Of a stretch of 64,000 bases of DNA, positions 42,868 to 54,300 are shown in pieces (position 1 is the first letter of the stretch; each line of letters opens with the position of its first letter). The notes beneath the pieces are model-generated. The model did no database searches. It saw nothing but the letters and a program-made list of their open reading frames with translations, and was not told the origin of the DNA. Location of the stretch: contig NC_084665.1 of NCBI RefSeq assembly GCF_028389875.1, positions 121,848,602 to 121,912,601 on the forward strand. Reading direction: 5' to 3'. The position numbers and the translations under genes are program-made. Source of the stretch: Rhea pennata (Eukaryota; Chordata; Aves; Rheiformes; Rheidae).

Positions 42868-42965
42868 CATGGCCACGCCCATTTCCCCGCCCATGCATGG
42901 CCCCGCCGCTTTCCCCGCCCCCAGGCATGACCCCGCCCCTTTCCCCGCCCCAGGCATGGCCCCGG
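42868..42965. repeat. GC-box minisatellite in SF3B6 promoter island
   Basis: Three imperfect copies of a roughly 30-base unit made of a gcatg(g/a)ccccgcc core followed by (g/c)ctttccccgcccc(c)ag. The first copy is the most diverged. Each copy holds one or two Sp1-type GC boxes. Confidence 0.7.
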
Positions 42966-43139
42966 CCGCGCTCCGTAGCCTCGGCCAGGAAAACCTCTAA
43001 GGGGGGGGGGGGAAAATGGCCACAAATGAGCCCAAAGCTGAGGCTGGGCGCGCGGCACCTCAGCCTGCCCTCAGCGGCACGCGCCGCAATTTTACTCGCG
43101 CGTTTAAGGCACGAAGGCCGAAGCTTCAGCTTGTGTGTT

Positions 43140-43145
43140 TTTATT
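43140..43145 (-). promoter_or_regulatory. TP53I3: TP53I3 polyadenylation signal
   Basis: AATAAA on the minus strand, about 160 bases after the TP53I3 stop, inside the upstream edge of the SF3B6 CpG island. It is the only such hexamer I see between the two genes. Confidence 0.6.
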
Positions 43146-43302
43146 AGCAGGGCTCTGCAGGAGCTTTTTGGCTTTTTCCTCATTTCTGTGCTCCTTCCGT
43201 GACGGGTCGCCCCAAACCCGGGAGCCGGAACGGCGGCCGCCCCGTTTGTGCAACATCCGTAGCAAACCTGCGCGTGGAGCAACTACAGCAGCAGGCCTTC
43301 CG

Positions 43303-46300
43303 CTAGGACGAAGGAGGCATTTCGATGATAACTTTGCCGATATTCTTGTTTTCTTCCATTAACCTGTGTGCCTCCACAATCTTGCCCAGAGGGTAAATGC
43401 TGTCCACAAGCGGCTGGAGACAGGGGCAGGCCCCTCCGGAGAAATGTGGCAGCACGCTCTCCGTGAAGGCTTTCACCAGCTGCTCCTTATACTGAAGAAA
43501 AATGAGAGCATTTGGAAGATTATTCCCAATCATTTCATTCACTGAGGTGTCTCAACGCAGAGCGCATAAAATGAGTGCGATTCTCAGAGAAACTATAATT
43601 TTCGGACAGTATCAGAGGGAGACAGACATATAAACAGCTACAAGGTGTAAATTGCAAAGGAGAAGAGAACTTCTAGATGAATTATATTGCCAGAGGATGA
43701 AATTCTCTTCCAGGACAAATGGTAGAATCATCTTGAGGTAGAATCATTTAAAACTCAAATTGATAAAACTCCTGAGACTATTATGGATTAGCTCTTGGAC
43801 AGAATCCTGCCTAGGGCACTACACAACTGTCTTTTTATGTAACATCTGAGAATATTCTAAATAAAGTCATTTTTATTGATAATTTTGGGGCATCCAAGTG
43901 GACTTGGTCTCTATTCTGAAAATGTGGCTCTGGGTCATTTAATAGGGGTTCTTCTCTCCCCTGCCCTAACTTCAAGTTGTCTGATCTTTTACATTTTACT
44001 TCTTTTAGGACTAATTTTTCAAGTACAGTACTTAAGAAGTACATATCTTTAATCCTGGGTATTATTCCTCTGATTTCAGTAGTTATAAACAGGAAGCATT
44101 TGATGCGAATAGAAAAAGTAAAATATAACCTATTTTTGCAATGTTTTCCAAAGTAAGTAATAACAGTTCAAGGTGTCACTTTCTCTGGTGATAATGCTTT
44201 AGATTCTGCTTCAGCACACATATCAGAAGAAAGCTCTCGAAATTATCATAGCTTTTAAGATCAAACTGTATACAGTGTTGATACTCATCACTTGCCTCTT
44301 CTTCTCGTGATCTTAATAGACTTGTATGGATGCTCCCTCTTTTGGAAAGCAGCCTTGCAAACAAATCTCCATGTATTTCACCTCCACTCAGTAGTCCATA
44401 TATAATCCACCGGCCATCAGTACTCAGACAGTCGAGATTCTTCTCCCAGTATGAGCCACCAACACAATCTAAAATAATGTCTACTCCAGAACCTCAAGTG
44501 GAAACAGAAAAGAGTTTAGAAAATGTAGCTGGATGCATTAAATGTAGGGTAGTTTCAGACAACACTAAAACCTTGTTCTTTATAGGTACAGAGTCAATCC
44601 TGCATTTCTTATTTAAATCATTCTAGTGAAATTAGGATTTGGAACAATGATTTGTAAAGAATTTTAGAATCAGGCACAAAAAAAGAATGACACACGCACA
44701 CACATATATATGTATATTCAACTGCAAAGCCCCATTATAAACTATGTCCTAAATGCTTAGAGAAAGCTATTTTTTTCTAACAGTAAGAAAACTTAAGTTT
44801 TTTTTTGCCTGCATTCAAATATTCACAAAGACAAATGCTAGGATTTGTTTCCCCAATTAAATTTGTGAAAGCAAAAAGAATATAAGCATGTATAAACACA
44901 AAGCCAAGGGGAGTCCCTGCAGAAAAAAAGCCCAATTAAACTAATGAAAGATACATTCTTGGGCTGAACAGGACATTAGGTTGTGCTAGTAACAGTCATT
45001 ACTAACTGTCTGGTCTTTCACTGACTAAGATAAAATCGCCCTGCTAAATCCATGCCTGTTAAAGAAATGCTATTCTGATTTTGAGTCTGTTTTTGCAAGT
45101 GCAGCTAGTGTTCTGTGGAAATCAATACTTTCCAAGATAAAATGTCGTGTACAATACTTAAAGGAAGGTTAGAATAGGAAGTAAAGAATGTCACATTTAA
45201 TTGAGATGAGGTAGGATTTAGTAAACCAATGTGGAATTTGGCCAGGAGCTTGTCATTCTTGGGAAAAAAAGAAGGCATAAGACTTTTAGCATTCTCTTCT
45301 CAATATCTCTTGTATAGCAGACTCAATACGATGGATTCCTAACTCTGTCCAGCACCAGAGGGAGAACGAAAAATTGGCAGTCATGTGTCTCTGCAAAATC
45401 AGTCTCTTTGAAAAGGTGATGAAAACTCCTGGTTGAAATTGCATTTTTGCTTTAGGAGGTACAGACTGTTCCTCAATGTAGTATCTTTCACTTAGAGGAT
45501 CTTACCTTGGGTGAATGCCAAGACCTTTTCACTAAAATCTTCTGTCTTGTAGTTGAACCCCGCAGCTGCTCCATGGTTTGCTGTTACTTTGAGTTTCTCT
45601 TCAGTTCCTGCTGTTACAATGGGAATAGCTTTCGCCAGTCTTACCAGCTGAATGGCTGCTATACCAACTCCACTAGCGCCAGCGTGGATCAACACTGTCT
45701 CACCCTTCTGTATTTTACCTGAAGGAGGGCATAAGGGAACTGATTACCATTTGACATCACCTTTGGATTAAAACATGATCAACAGGGACAAAACTGAATA
45801 GCAAGCTGAAAGAGATGTCCTCGATCAGTTGGTTTTGACCAATTCATATCCCTATTAAAAGAAACTAATCCAGAGCTAATAAAACTACCACTGTACAGCC
45901 AGAACTTCATTTTGTTGACTTCATTAGAATGGCTTCAGTTAGCCCTGTCCAGTTCTGGGCAACCATGACAAAGTGGCTTAGGTGAGTGCACTAAGCCTTT
46001 TTGTACTGGGACTGTCACCTGCTAGCAACAGAAAATACACTCAGTTAATACCGAGAAACCAGGCACTCAACAGCACAGAAATGCCAGAAGTCACTCTTCT
46101 AGGCATTCTTCCAGGCTTCTTCTAGAAGTCATATCTTCAAGGACCAATTCTACCTATTGTTTTACCATCTACCAGTTGTACTAATGTATTTGTTTGTGTC
46201 CTATTGAGCGCTGCTGGAAGTTGGACACCTAACAGTCCTTGAGACGTGGTCCTAATTGACTACAGACCTCCAAGAAACAAGGCAAGCTTCACAGTGCTCC

Positions 46301-47826
46301 TCAGCTGGTGCACTTCTGTCCTGAAATTGAGCCTGCATTCAGGATAGTGAGAAAAGTTACTTCTTTGTACTCCTGTTTTCTAGTGAAGCTTTCAAGTACT
46401 ACTGCTGAAAAGACTAGAAAAGGATATTTGTCAGCTGAAGAAAACCCTGGAAAGTGCTACTGCTAGCGTCTCTGTAGCATATTTTAAAAATGAAGAATGT
46501 AAGCTTGTGTTTGTTTTAAATCAGCTAAGAGGGAATTTTACCTACAAATATTTTTTTTTCTGAACCAAGGTACAAGAAGGTGTTGCCTAATATAATTCCA
46601 CAGGCAACACAGGACATAGTCTGACAAATCTTAGTGAGCAAGTTCATGATATGGTCATCCTTGCGGTGAAGTCAAATCTTCTGTCATAGAATTTTTCAGC
46701 AGTTTAGAGAACACATAAGTTATTTCAGGGTTTAGGCTTAATGGAAATTTGTGGCCAGTGTTTCAGAATTGGGGTCTGGTGTACCTACTTTTGACCTGGT
46801 AAGTAAAAAGACTTTATGAATTGAGTGACAGAGAAAAGGCTCTTCAGAAGTAAACAACATTCGAATGGAGGCAAAAAAACCCCAGAGCATTTAATAAAAT
46901 AAATGAAAACCAGCTGTTTTGATGGGATGGATTTTCAAATGCGTATCTTACCTACAAAATGCAGCAACTGAAAGGCTGTTAGCCAGGCTTTGGGAATGGC
47001 TGCAGCCTGAATAAAAGTCATATTGTCTGGAATGGGCATCAGATAGCCTTCGGGTACTGTAACATATTCTGCCTGGCCGCCCCCGGAGAGCAGAGCCATT
47101 ACTGCATCGCCAATCTTCCACTGGCCCTTGCAACCAGGTCCAAGCCCAGCCACAATTCCAGCTGCTTCTAAGCCTAAAATCTCACTTGCTCCTTTGGGGG
47201 GAGGATACTTCCCTCTCCTCTAAGACAAAACAAAACAAGAGAGAGGGAGATGTTAGGGTCTCCAGTTGCAGAGCATGCCTTTCAGCCCAAATTAGAACAG
47301 CTCGGGCAAGAGTTTGATGGAATGCAATTTTTCCATGTTGGACTTCAGCCAAAGAAATGTTTCTGTGTTCATCTCTAATGCCCAAGGAATGGTCTAAGCA
47401 TCCAGACAGACTGGGGCTCCAGTCTTACATCTCTTAGCAAAAGACAGCTGCCTTTCCCTGCCACGCAGAAGCCCCATGGTCCCAGCATCGCAATGACCCA
47501 GAGAGAGACATTTACCTGCTGATTCAACACACATCTCTTCTTGCAGCCCTATGAACATTTCCTTGGAAGTCTCCCATCCAAATGCTCACAGGTCTCTTTT
47601 AACTTTTCAGGTATCTCAAGACTTTAGGTGAGAACTTGGCAATTTGAGGTTGCTTTCAGGTGCATAAATTCACTTAATGTACACATACCTGAAGTAAATC
47701 AGCCCTATTCAGAGCGCTGGCAGAGACCTTCACGAGCACTTCTCCTTCTCCTGGATGTGGTTTCATCACTTCTTTCACATAGAGATTCTCTGGACCTCCT
47801 GGACAATCAAAATACACTGCCAACAT
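43303..47826 (-). CDS. TP53I3: TP53I3 (PIG3) NADPH-dependent quinone oxidoreductase
   Basis: Five coding exons on the minus strand: 47689-47826, 46952-47219, 45506-45718, 44296-44492 and 43303-43491 (stop TAG at 43303-43305). They total 1005 nt and 334 residues, against 332 in human, with phases agreeing at every junction. The N-terminus [20 protein letters not shown] and NRADLLQ begin the GroES-like domain of the zinc-independent medium-chain dehydrogenase/reductase family. [17 protein letters not shown] carries the Gly-rich nucleotide-binding loop of the Rossmann domain. Later motifs include [18 protein letters not shown] and ANKNIGKV-like ENKNIGK near the C-terminus. The human enzyme reduces quinones with NADPH, is induced by p53 and raises reactive oxygen species; the same activity is inferred here. 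The intron after coding exon 4 has a GC donor. The final exon ends only about 815 bases from the SF3B6 ATG, in the same orientation. Confidence 0.97.
43492..47688 (-). other. TP53I3: TP53I3 introns
   Basis: Introns are 43492-44295, 44493-45505, 45719-46951 and 47220-47688. All except the 43492-44295 intron (GC donor) use GT-AG: gtaaga donors for coding exons 2 and 3 and gtatgt for exon 1. No nested gene was recognised. A short interrupted (TA/CA)n run sits near 44,692-44,716. Confidence 0.85.
44286..44297 (-). other. TP53I3: Non-canonical GC 5' splice site of TP53I3 intron 4
   Basis: On the minus strand the exon end reads gaagaag|gcaagt in context (exon ends at 44296, GC at 44294-44295). GCAAGT after AG is the standard GC-AG donor consensus. 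Using it joins RSREEE directly to YKEQLVKAF in phase 0, matching the human junction length (RSRDNK|YK). No GT in the neighbourhood restores this frame: the nearest, two bases further in, shifts phase. The cognate acceptor is ttcttcag before 43491. Confidence 0.85.
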
Positions 47827-50800
47827 TTTCTCTTAAAAAAAAGAAGAATCAAAAATAGCATGAAGGCAGACAAACTTACAAGTTGCTGGACAATCTCTGT
47901 TCAGTGTTAAGGTACTGTGATCTGCAACCACCACTAAGCCTCAGTATCTCTGAAGGACAGAGGGCTCCACAGACACCACTTGCAGACAGATAATACAAAC
48001 TGAAATAGTTTGAAGGTGAAAGTGAAAGCTAAGGAGTCACAATGCAATTAAATACATTAGAATTGGGCCGCTGCACGCTGTTGCAAAAGCCATTTGGTAA
48101 ACCAAAAAGATCACGTTGCATCAAGTCATAGGCCTTGAGCCTACACAGAACTGGCGATGTGTGGCTTCAGCACTGCCTGCACCTGTGTTAACTGTAAAAT
48201 GTAGCGTGCAAGTAAAAAAAAATGCCTGTGCTTGGGACTTACTGCAAAATTAGGGCCCCAGTGCTCAAAAGACTTTACAAGCCCTTAAAACGGTAGATGT
48301 AGACAGGATTTTAAAATCCCTAGCAGAAAGATTCTTTGTTCGACACACTTAAAATCATGCAAGTGTTGCTTTATGATTCAGTCCTTGGATGGTAACTTGG
48401 GGATATGCCCAGAAATACAAGCGAGTTAGCGTGAATGAAAGACCATAGAATTGGTAAGGTTGGAAGGGACCTCTGGAGATCATCTAGTCCAACCTCTCTG
48501 CTCAAGGAATTTTTTCCTATGTATTTTCCATGCCTCAGCAGGAGATTCCTGTCCACCTGACTTGCTGTAGTAAGGGGTGCCATGCTCACAGGAAACTTCA
48601 ATGAAACTCCTCAGAAACAGCATTTCTGGGTCCCTTCCTTGTGGCACCAAGAGCGTGTTAAGATGTGCTGAATTGCCAAGTGTTTGTCCACCTGGCAAAA
48701 TCACATCTGGAGGAGTTGTCCCTCTGGCCACAGGGGTGCTGGGTGGAAGAGGAAGAGAAGAAGACAGATGACGAAGGGAATTTCTGTGTTATTTCCCATA
48801 CTGAATACAACATAGACCTCCTGCCCATGCGTGAGTGCAGGGCAAGGCTCTGAGCCACACCCTGGCCAAGTAAACGCATTATGTGATACACCCTAATTCC
48901 CTCTGTAAAATTACTTGGATTATGATACCTGCACGAGATAAGTGCATGCTTAAATGTTTGGGGTAAGACTAAATACACAGAACAGCCAACCCCTTGAACC
49001 CTTGGAAGTGTCAGTCCCCACAGGGTGGTGCTGTATGGCTATTTTATGGTGAATAAACAATTGGCACTAATTATTAATATAAGATTTAAAGTAAAAAAAG
49101 GCTTTTATTTCTGACAACTGTTCGTTGTTTTCAGTTACATCATTTATTCTAATTCCATTAAATTTGCCTATATTAGCACAGAAATTGAATGGGAAGCCAG
49201 CTCTGCTGCAACAAGAGGCCACCAGATACCATATCATACATGTCATCATTCTCTTTTCCAAATTCAGTGATTTAAAAAACAGATGCAAAATTAGGGCTTT
49301 TTAGAGAGTTATATCTACCCCACAGTCCACAAAACCACATTTTTAATAAATGCTCTTCTTTGTTGCTAGAGGTAGACCCACAGAGGTGTAAGAAAAATAA
49401 GTATAGTGAAGATACCAATACCTGCATCACCTTCAAATGCACACAACAAATGGATAAGAATAGGAAATCTTGCTCATTCCTCTTTTTGCTTCACGCCCTG
49501 AATTCCAGAGATGGACAGTGACTTTTTGACCAGAGAGTGATTTTAAAATCAATCCATTTCAAAAACGAAGTTTCCCCTAAGTGCAACTATTTCAGATCAT
49601 CAGATCAGTTAGCAGTGGCCCAAAACAACAATTTAAAGCAAATATTTGGGTCTTGGCTACTATTTATGACTCACCTTTTTCCTGGAATGTAGCAAAACAC
49701 TTTCTCCGCGGTGGGATGAACCTCAACCTGTTCTTAGGAAGGGAGTTTGATCCCATTTCCTCCTCTCCAAGCTCAGCCCCTAGAATCATCTATTCCCAAG
49801 CAAGTCAAGGGGGTGGAAAGGCGGAAGCTGTGCTTTATGTTGGGGGGAAAACCACAAACAGAGTCAGAAATACTGGTTCATTTGACCTTTACTTCTTCCT
49901 ACAGACTTGTTTATTCCACTGATGGAGGCAGAAATCTCCTTTTCCCCCTGACGACGAGGTAGAAGATGAACCTTCCCCCCACGGGAAACAGGGAAGTTTG
50001 GTCTACGCTTGTACTGAGCAGTTTGATGTCTGTCTGTGCAACCTGCATGTATCTGTTTGTTCCCAAGCAAAGTATTTAATCGCTGCTTGGTCTTCTGAAC
50101 TCGGAATAGTGTGGACTGGTTTTACTTAAATTGCATTAAGGGCATGCGAGCTGTTACTAGTGCTTATGCTATCTATCCAGCTCTGGAGGGTTTATCATGC
50201 ACTCCTTCCCGCAAGAGCACAACACTTAGATTACTGTTTTGTGTCCATCACCCCATTGCATTTCTACCTGATGTTTCAGCTGCCTCATCTCACCTCTTTG
50301 TTGAGCTTTACCGTTTCCCACAGTGGGAGAAGGATCAGATTACTTCTTTCTCCATATCCTACTTGCCAGCTCTTCAGTATTTGAGTCCTCAGGGAATAAA
50401 AATGACACTTCAGAGTATATAAGAAATCACATGTATGCCTGTCCCTGTGCGGGATTCTCCACTGGATTTTTTTCCTCTTGATTTTGAGATTTTTTGATTC
50501 AGGCTTTTAAACATTTCTTTGAAACCAAACTCATTTTAAAACAAATGAGCTAAAAATTCTTTTGTTCTTACAGGACTTCAGAAGCTGGTACCACACTTGT
50601 TTCTGCACAGATCATGGGGCCTGGTCTTCTTGAGCTTGTTCTTCACTGGATGGTATAGCCAGAGCCTCAGTTGTCCCCTCTACACCAATGGATTCACTCC
50701 CACATGGATTCTTTGTGGTCCAACAATTTGAAAAGTCTCATTAAAGCCTGGTAATAACATTTTCCCTCTTCCTCAGAAGAGCAAAGAAGGAAGAGAGAGC

Positions 50801-50868
50801 TCCACAATCCAGTTTTAAACTTTGTATTGCAGTCAATGACAATGCAGAATGGTATGTTAAAAAAGTGT
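47827..50868. other. Region between TP53I3 start and PFN4 3' end
   Basis: This contains the presumed TP53I3 5' UTR and promoter, which is neither CpG-rich nor marked by a TATA box that I can place, and the space downstream of PFN4. No TGYCC pentanucleotide array like that of the human TP53I3 promoter is visible. A CR1 scrap at 48,444-48,507 is the only repeat I can name. Open frames up to 113 residues here (for example 49,581-49,922) show no known motif. Confidence 0.5.
48444..48507 (-). mobile_element. CR1 LINE, short 3'-end fragment
   Basis: catagaattggtaaggttgg followed by aagggacctctggagatcatctagtccaacctctctgctc is the complement of the CR1 3' terminus. About 65 bases remain, with the 3' end on the left. 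Confidence 0.85.
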
Positions 50869-50874
50869 TTTATT
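50869..50874 (-). promoter_or_regulatory. PFN4: Possible PFN4 polyadenylation signal
   Basis: AATAAA on the minus strand, about 430 bases beyond the PFN4 stop codon. It is the first clear hexamer downstream, but use is not proven. Confidence 0.45.
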
Positions 50875-51305
50875 TATAACATTCAAAGGTATGCAGGGCA
50901 ATACAACCATTTCCTGAGAGAAATGCTATGGCAGAGCTGTCTCTATATAAGGAGATTCCTAATTTTCTTATCTGGCAATAGGCTAAAAGACAACATATGA
51001 AAGATCAAGAAAAGCATCTTAAACCAAATGTCTTGAGGACATCACTCTCGATTAAGAAACTTACTTTAGCGTAGTCCTCTTATGAGCAGTGCTATTGAAA
51101 AAACAGAAGAACCTTACTTAACTCCCAATAAAAGCCAGTAGGATTTTGTCTGATTCCCTCCCCACTAGAGGCTTCACTCAGCAGTTGGGATATTGTAAAA
51201 CAGCAGACAGTTTCTTGCTTGAATTTGATAATACTTGGAATTTCTGTACTTGATTTCCCAGTGCACAGTCCCATAAGCTTGATGAAGTTCAAGTTTTCTG
51301 CTGAT

Positions 51306-54300
51306 TCAGCTACCCTTCTCTCTAAAGTAGTCCGCTACAAAAACATTAAAAAAAGATCAACAATGATAGAAATCAAATACTTTTAATAGAGATGCATTTT
51401 TTTTTCATGTTCAAATCCACTGCAGACCATGTTGTAATTGAACAGATAGCAGCATTTCTAGCTGAACATTAAAAATATTAGTACCTATATTTATGAGGTC
51501 TTATCTATTCTACAGAATAAACAATGAACACTTTCAGCACCTGGTCATTTTTTCTTTGAGGTGGATTGAGAACTGGCTGAAAGGCAGAGCTCAGAGGATT
51601 GTGATCACTGGTGCAGAGTCTAATTGGAGGCCTGTAGCTAGTAGTGTCCCCCCAAGGGTCAGTACTGGTAGTATTGGTCAGTCATTGACCTGGATGAGGG
51701 GACAGAGTGCCTCCTCAGCAAGTTTGCCAATGATACCAAGCTGGGAGGAGTGGCTGATACACCTGAGGGCTGTGCTGCCATTCAGAGAGACCTGGACTGG
51801 CTGGAGGATTGGGAGGGAGGAACATCCTGAAGTTCAACAAAGGCAAGCGCAGGGTCCTGCACCTAAGGAGGAATAACCCCACACATCAGCACAAGCTGGG
51901 GGCAATGTGCCCTTGTGGCCAAGAAGGCCAATGGTCTCCTGGGGTGCATTAGCAAGAGTGTAGCCAGCAGGTCGAGGGAGGTGATCCTGCCCCTCTCCTC
52001 AGCCCTTGTGAGGGCACATCTGCAGTACTGCGTCCAGTTCTGGGCTCCCCAGTACAAGAGAGACATGGAACTGCTGAAAAGAGTCCAGCGTAGGGCTTTG
52101 AAGATGATTAGGGGACTGAAGCATCTCTCCTATGAGGAACGGCTGTGACAGCTAGGCCTGTTTGGCCTGGAGAAGAGAAGACTGAGGGGGGATCTTATCA
52201 ATGTCGACAAATATCTAAAGGGAAGATGTCAAGAGGATGGGGCCGGACTCTTCAGTGGTGCCCAGTGGCAGGACAAAAGGCAACAAGGACAAAGTGAACA
52301 CAGGAAACTACTGTAAGGGTGACAGAGCACTGGAACGGGTTGCCCAGAGAGGTTGTGGAGTCTCCTTCTCTAGAGATATTCAAAACCTGCCTGGGCGCGA
52401 TCCTGTGCGATATGCTTTAGATGACCCTGCTTTAGCAAGAGCGTTGAAATAGATGATCTCCAGAGGTCCCTTCCACCCTCAACCATTCTGTGATTCTGTA
52501 AGCATAAATCATTTGCAGAAAAGATGCAAAGAAAACTCAATGCTATTTTGTTTTCTCTGCACAAAGAAATCATCCAGAAGAACAAGCTCCAAAAATACAC
52601 ATCATCTAAACCACTGAAAATCTGACCCTGAAAACAGGCTTTAGACTTTATTCAAGAACACCAGGCCACTACAGGCAATGTAGCTATTTGTAAGACCAAG
52701 CAACTTGTGTGCCAGTTGTTACAGAATTTTACAAGTGCTAGCTTTTTTTGCAGTCCCCCAACTTTACACTTTCTCCCTTCCTCCCATGGCAGCAGAGAAG
52801 CTAGTATGAATTGTTATATGGCTACTGAGTCAGCTAGGCTGACATGAGGCTAAATAACACAAAGGCACCTTTTGGATACGCTCCAGCTCCATCTATAGCA
52901 GATCCAACAGATTCATTCTGAAATCAATTTAAAATATAAGGTCCAATTCTTAGATTTAGTAACATTCTTTAACACTGGCCTAGATGGAAACAAGCCCTAA
53001 GGAGAGAGAGCTTGAAACCCTTACAGTGCTTATGTGTTTTTGAAGAATTAGACTGTGAATAAATGTTTCAAAGCTGATGCTCTGAGACAGCGTCTTTAAG
53101 ATACTGGGTTGATTTTATTAGCATTAATTACAGGAGGTTAAGGCAGTGCGTGTGGCAGGACCATTTAGGGTAGCTTACAGAAAACTTGTCCCAGGCAATG
53201 TGCCGGAAAGGCCAAGGAAAGCGAGTTCTGCAAGGCTCCCTGTTCATACTCGTAGAGGCTTTGGAGCATATGTACATAGCCCAGTGGGACATGACCAGGT
53301 TTAGCCATGTATCAATGATCTATATCTATACACAGTTTCACAGATTTCCAGGATTTTGTAATTTGTTACATTAATGTCTGAAACTGCCTGCAGGGGCACA
53401 GCTACTCCATGAGCTGCCAACATGCAAATGCAGACGCACATATTTCTCTTACCTAATTTCTCCACAGCTTCTACACACACACTGGGATACATGCCTGCTC
53501 TGTAAGTAGCAACCAGGATGAAAGTCTTTGTCTTCACAACTATCAAGCCTCCATCTGGCTAGATAATGAAGAAAATCAGTGTAAAATTACAAGGTTCAAA
53601 AAATATATATATACATACATACAGTTTTACAATTTGGGCTAATTACAGGCATTTTTTTTTATGATACCTGCAGAAGTTTTCCTGCAGAAAGGTGAATTCT
53701 CTCTGAAAGTCTAACCCTGGATGCAGACAAACATTGATAGTACATGTTTTGAATACTATTGACTGTTAAAGCAAGTCTACCAAATGGTGTATTATACTGC
53801 ATAGTCTCACTTGTATTCAGGTATTATGCACAAAATTTTGAAGACGTTTTATCCTAGTACTCAATATAATATGCAAAAGCATGGTTAAATGAAAATGTTT
53901 CTTGAAGCCTACATGTCAAACTCTACCTCACTGATCTGTAATAACGAATGGGAAAAAGCCATTGAAAAGCATTGCATTTTCTGAAAAAGAATCCAAATTT
54001 AAGAGTTGCTCAGCCATTTCTGCTTAGCACATTTCAAGGGTGAATTTACTGGGGACAGGAAGAAGAGCAAGACAACCCCAGTAACACTGACTTGGGTGTA
54101 TTTACTTCAGATTGTGTGACTCAGCAGTAACAAAATTTGGCCATCCAGGGAACAGCTGCAAGGAGTTATGTTCTCAGTTTCTGTTTCTGAATTTCATAGG
54201 TGAATTACAGAGCCTGGAGTCCTACAAGGCAGGTAAGCTGATCTAAGAGCTCTGCCACACAAGGTCTTGCTCACCCAAGTCCCTTCCCTCCCTCAAGCCA

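Larger units (their letters stand above)
42270..43290. promoter_or_regulatory. SF3B6: CpG island, SF3B6 promoter
   Basis: This is a dense GC- and CpG-rich block spanning SF3B6 coding exon 1 (42459-42488) and extending upstream to just short of the TP53I3 stop codon at 43303. It has many GC boxes (ccccgcccc, ccgcccc) and no obvious TATA box, typical of a housekeeping promoter on the minus strand. Two G homopolymers (about 42,655-42,666 and 43,001-43,012) and a short minisatellite lie inside. In mammals FAM228B begins near here on the opposite strand; I see no evidence for a plus-strand gene start in this island. Long open frames through it are compositional. Confidence 0.85.

Noticed and set aside
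42336-43058. 240-residue minus-strand open frame (and overlapping frames) in the SF3B6 CpG island
   Set aside because: Low-complexity Arg/Gly/Ala/Pro translation from GC-rich DNA with a minisatellite; overlapping frames are open on both strands, and no domain or splice context supports it.
45492-45722. Plus-strand open frame overlapping TP53I3 exon 3
   Set aside because: Antisense shadow of a confirmed coding exon.
47827-48500. p53 response element or TGYCC microsatellite for TP53I3
   Set aside because: No pentanucleotide array and no convincing RRRCWWGYYY pair seen by eye; a matrix scan would be needed.
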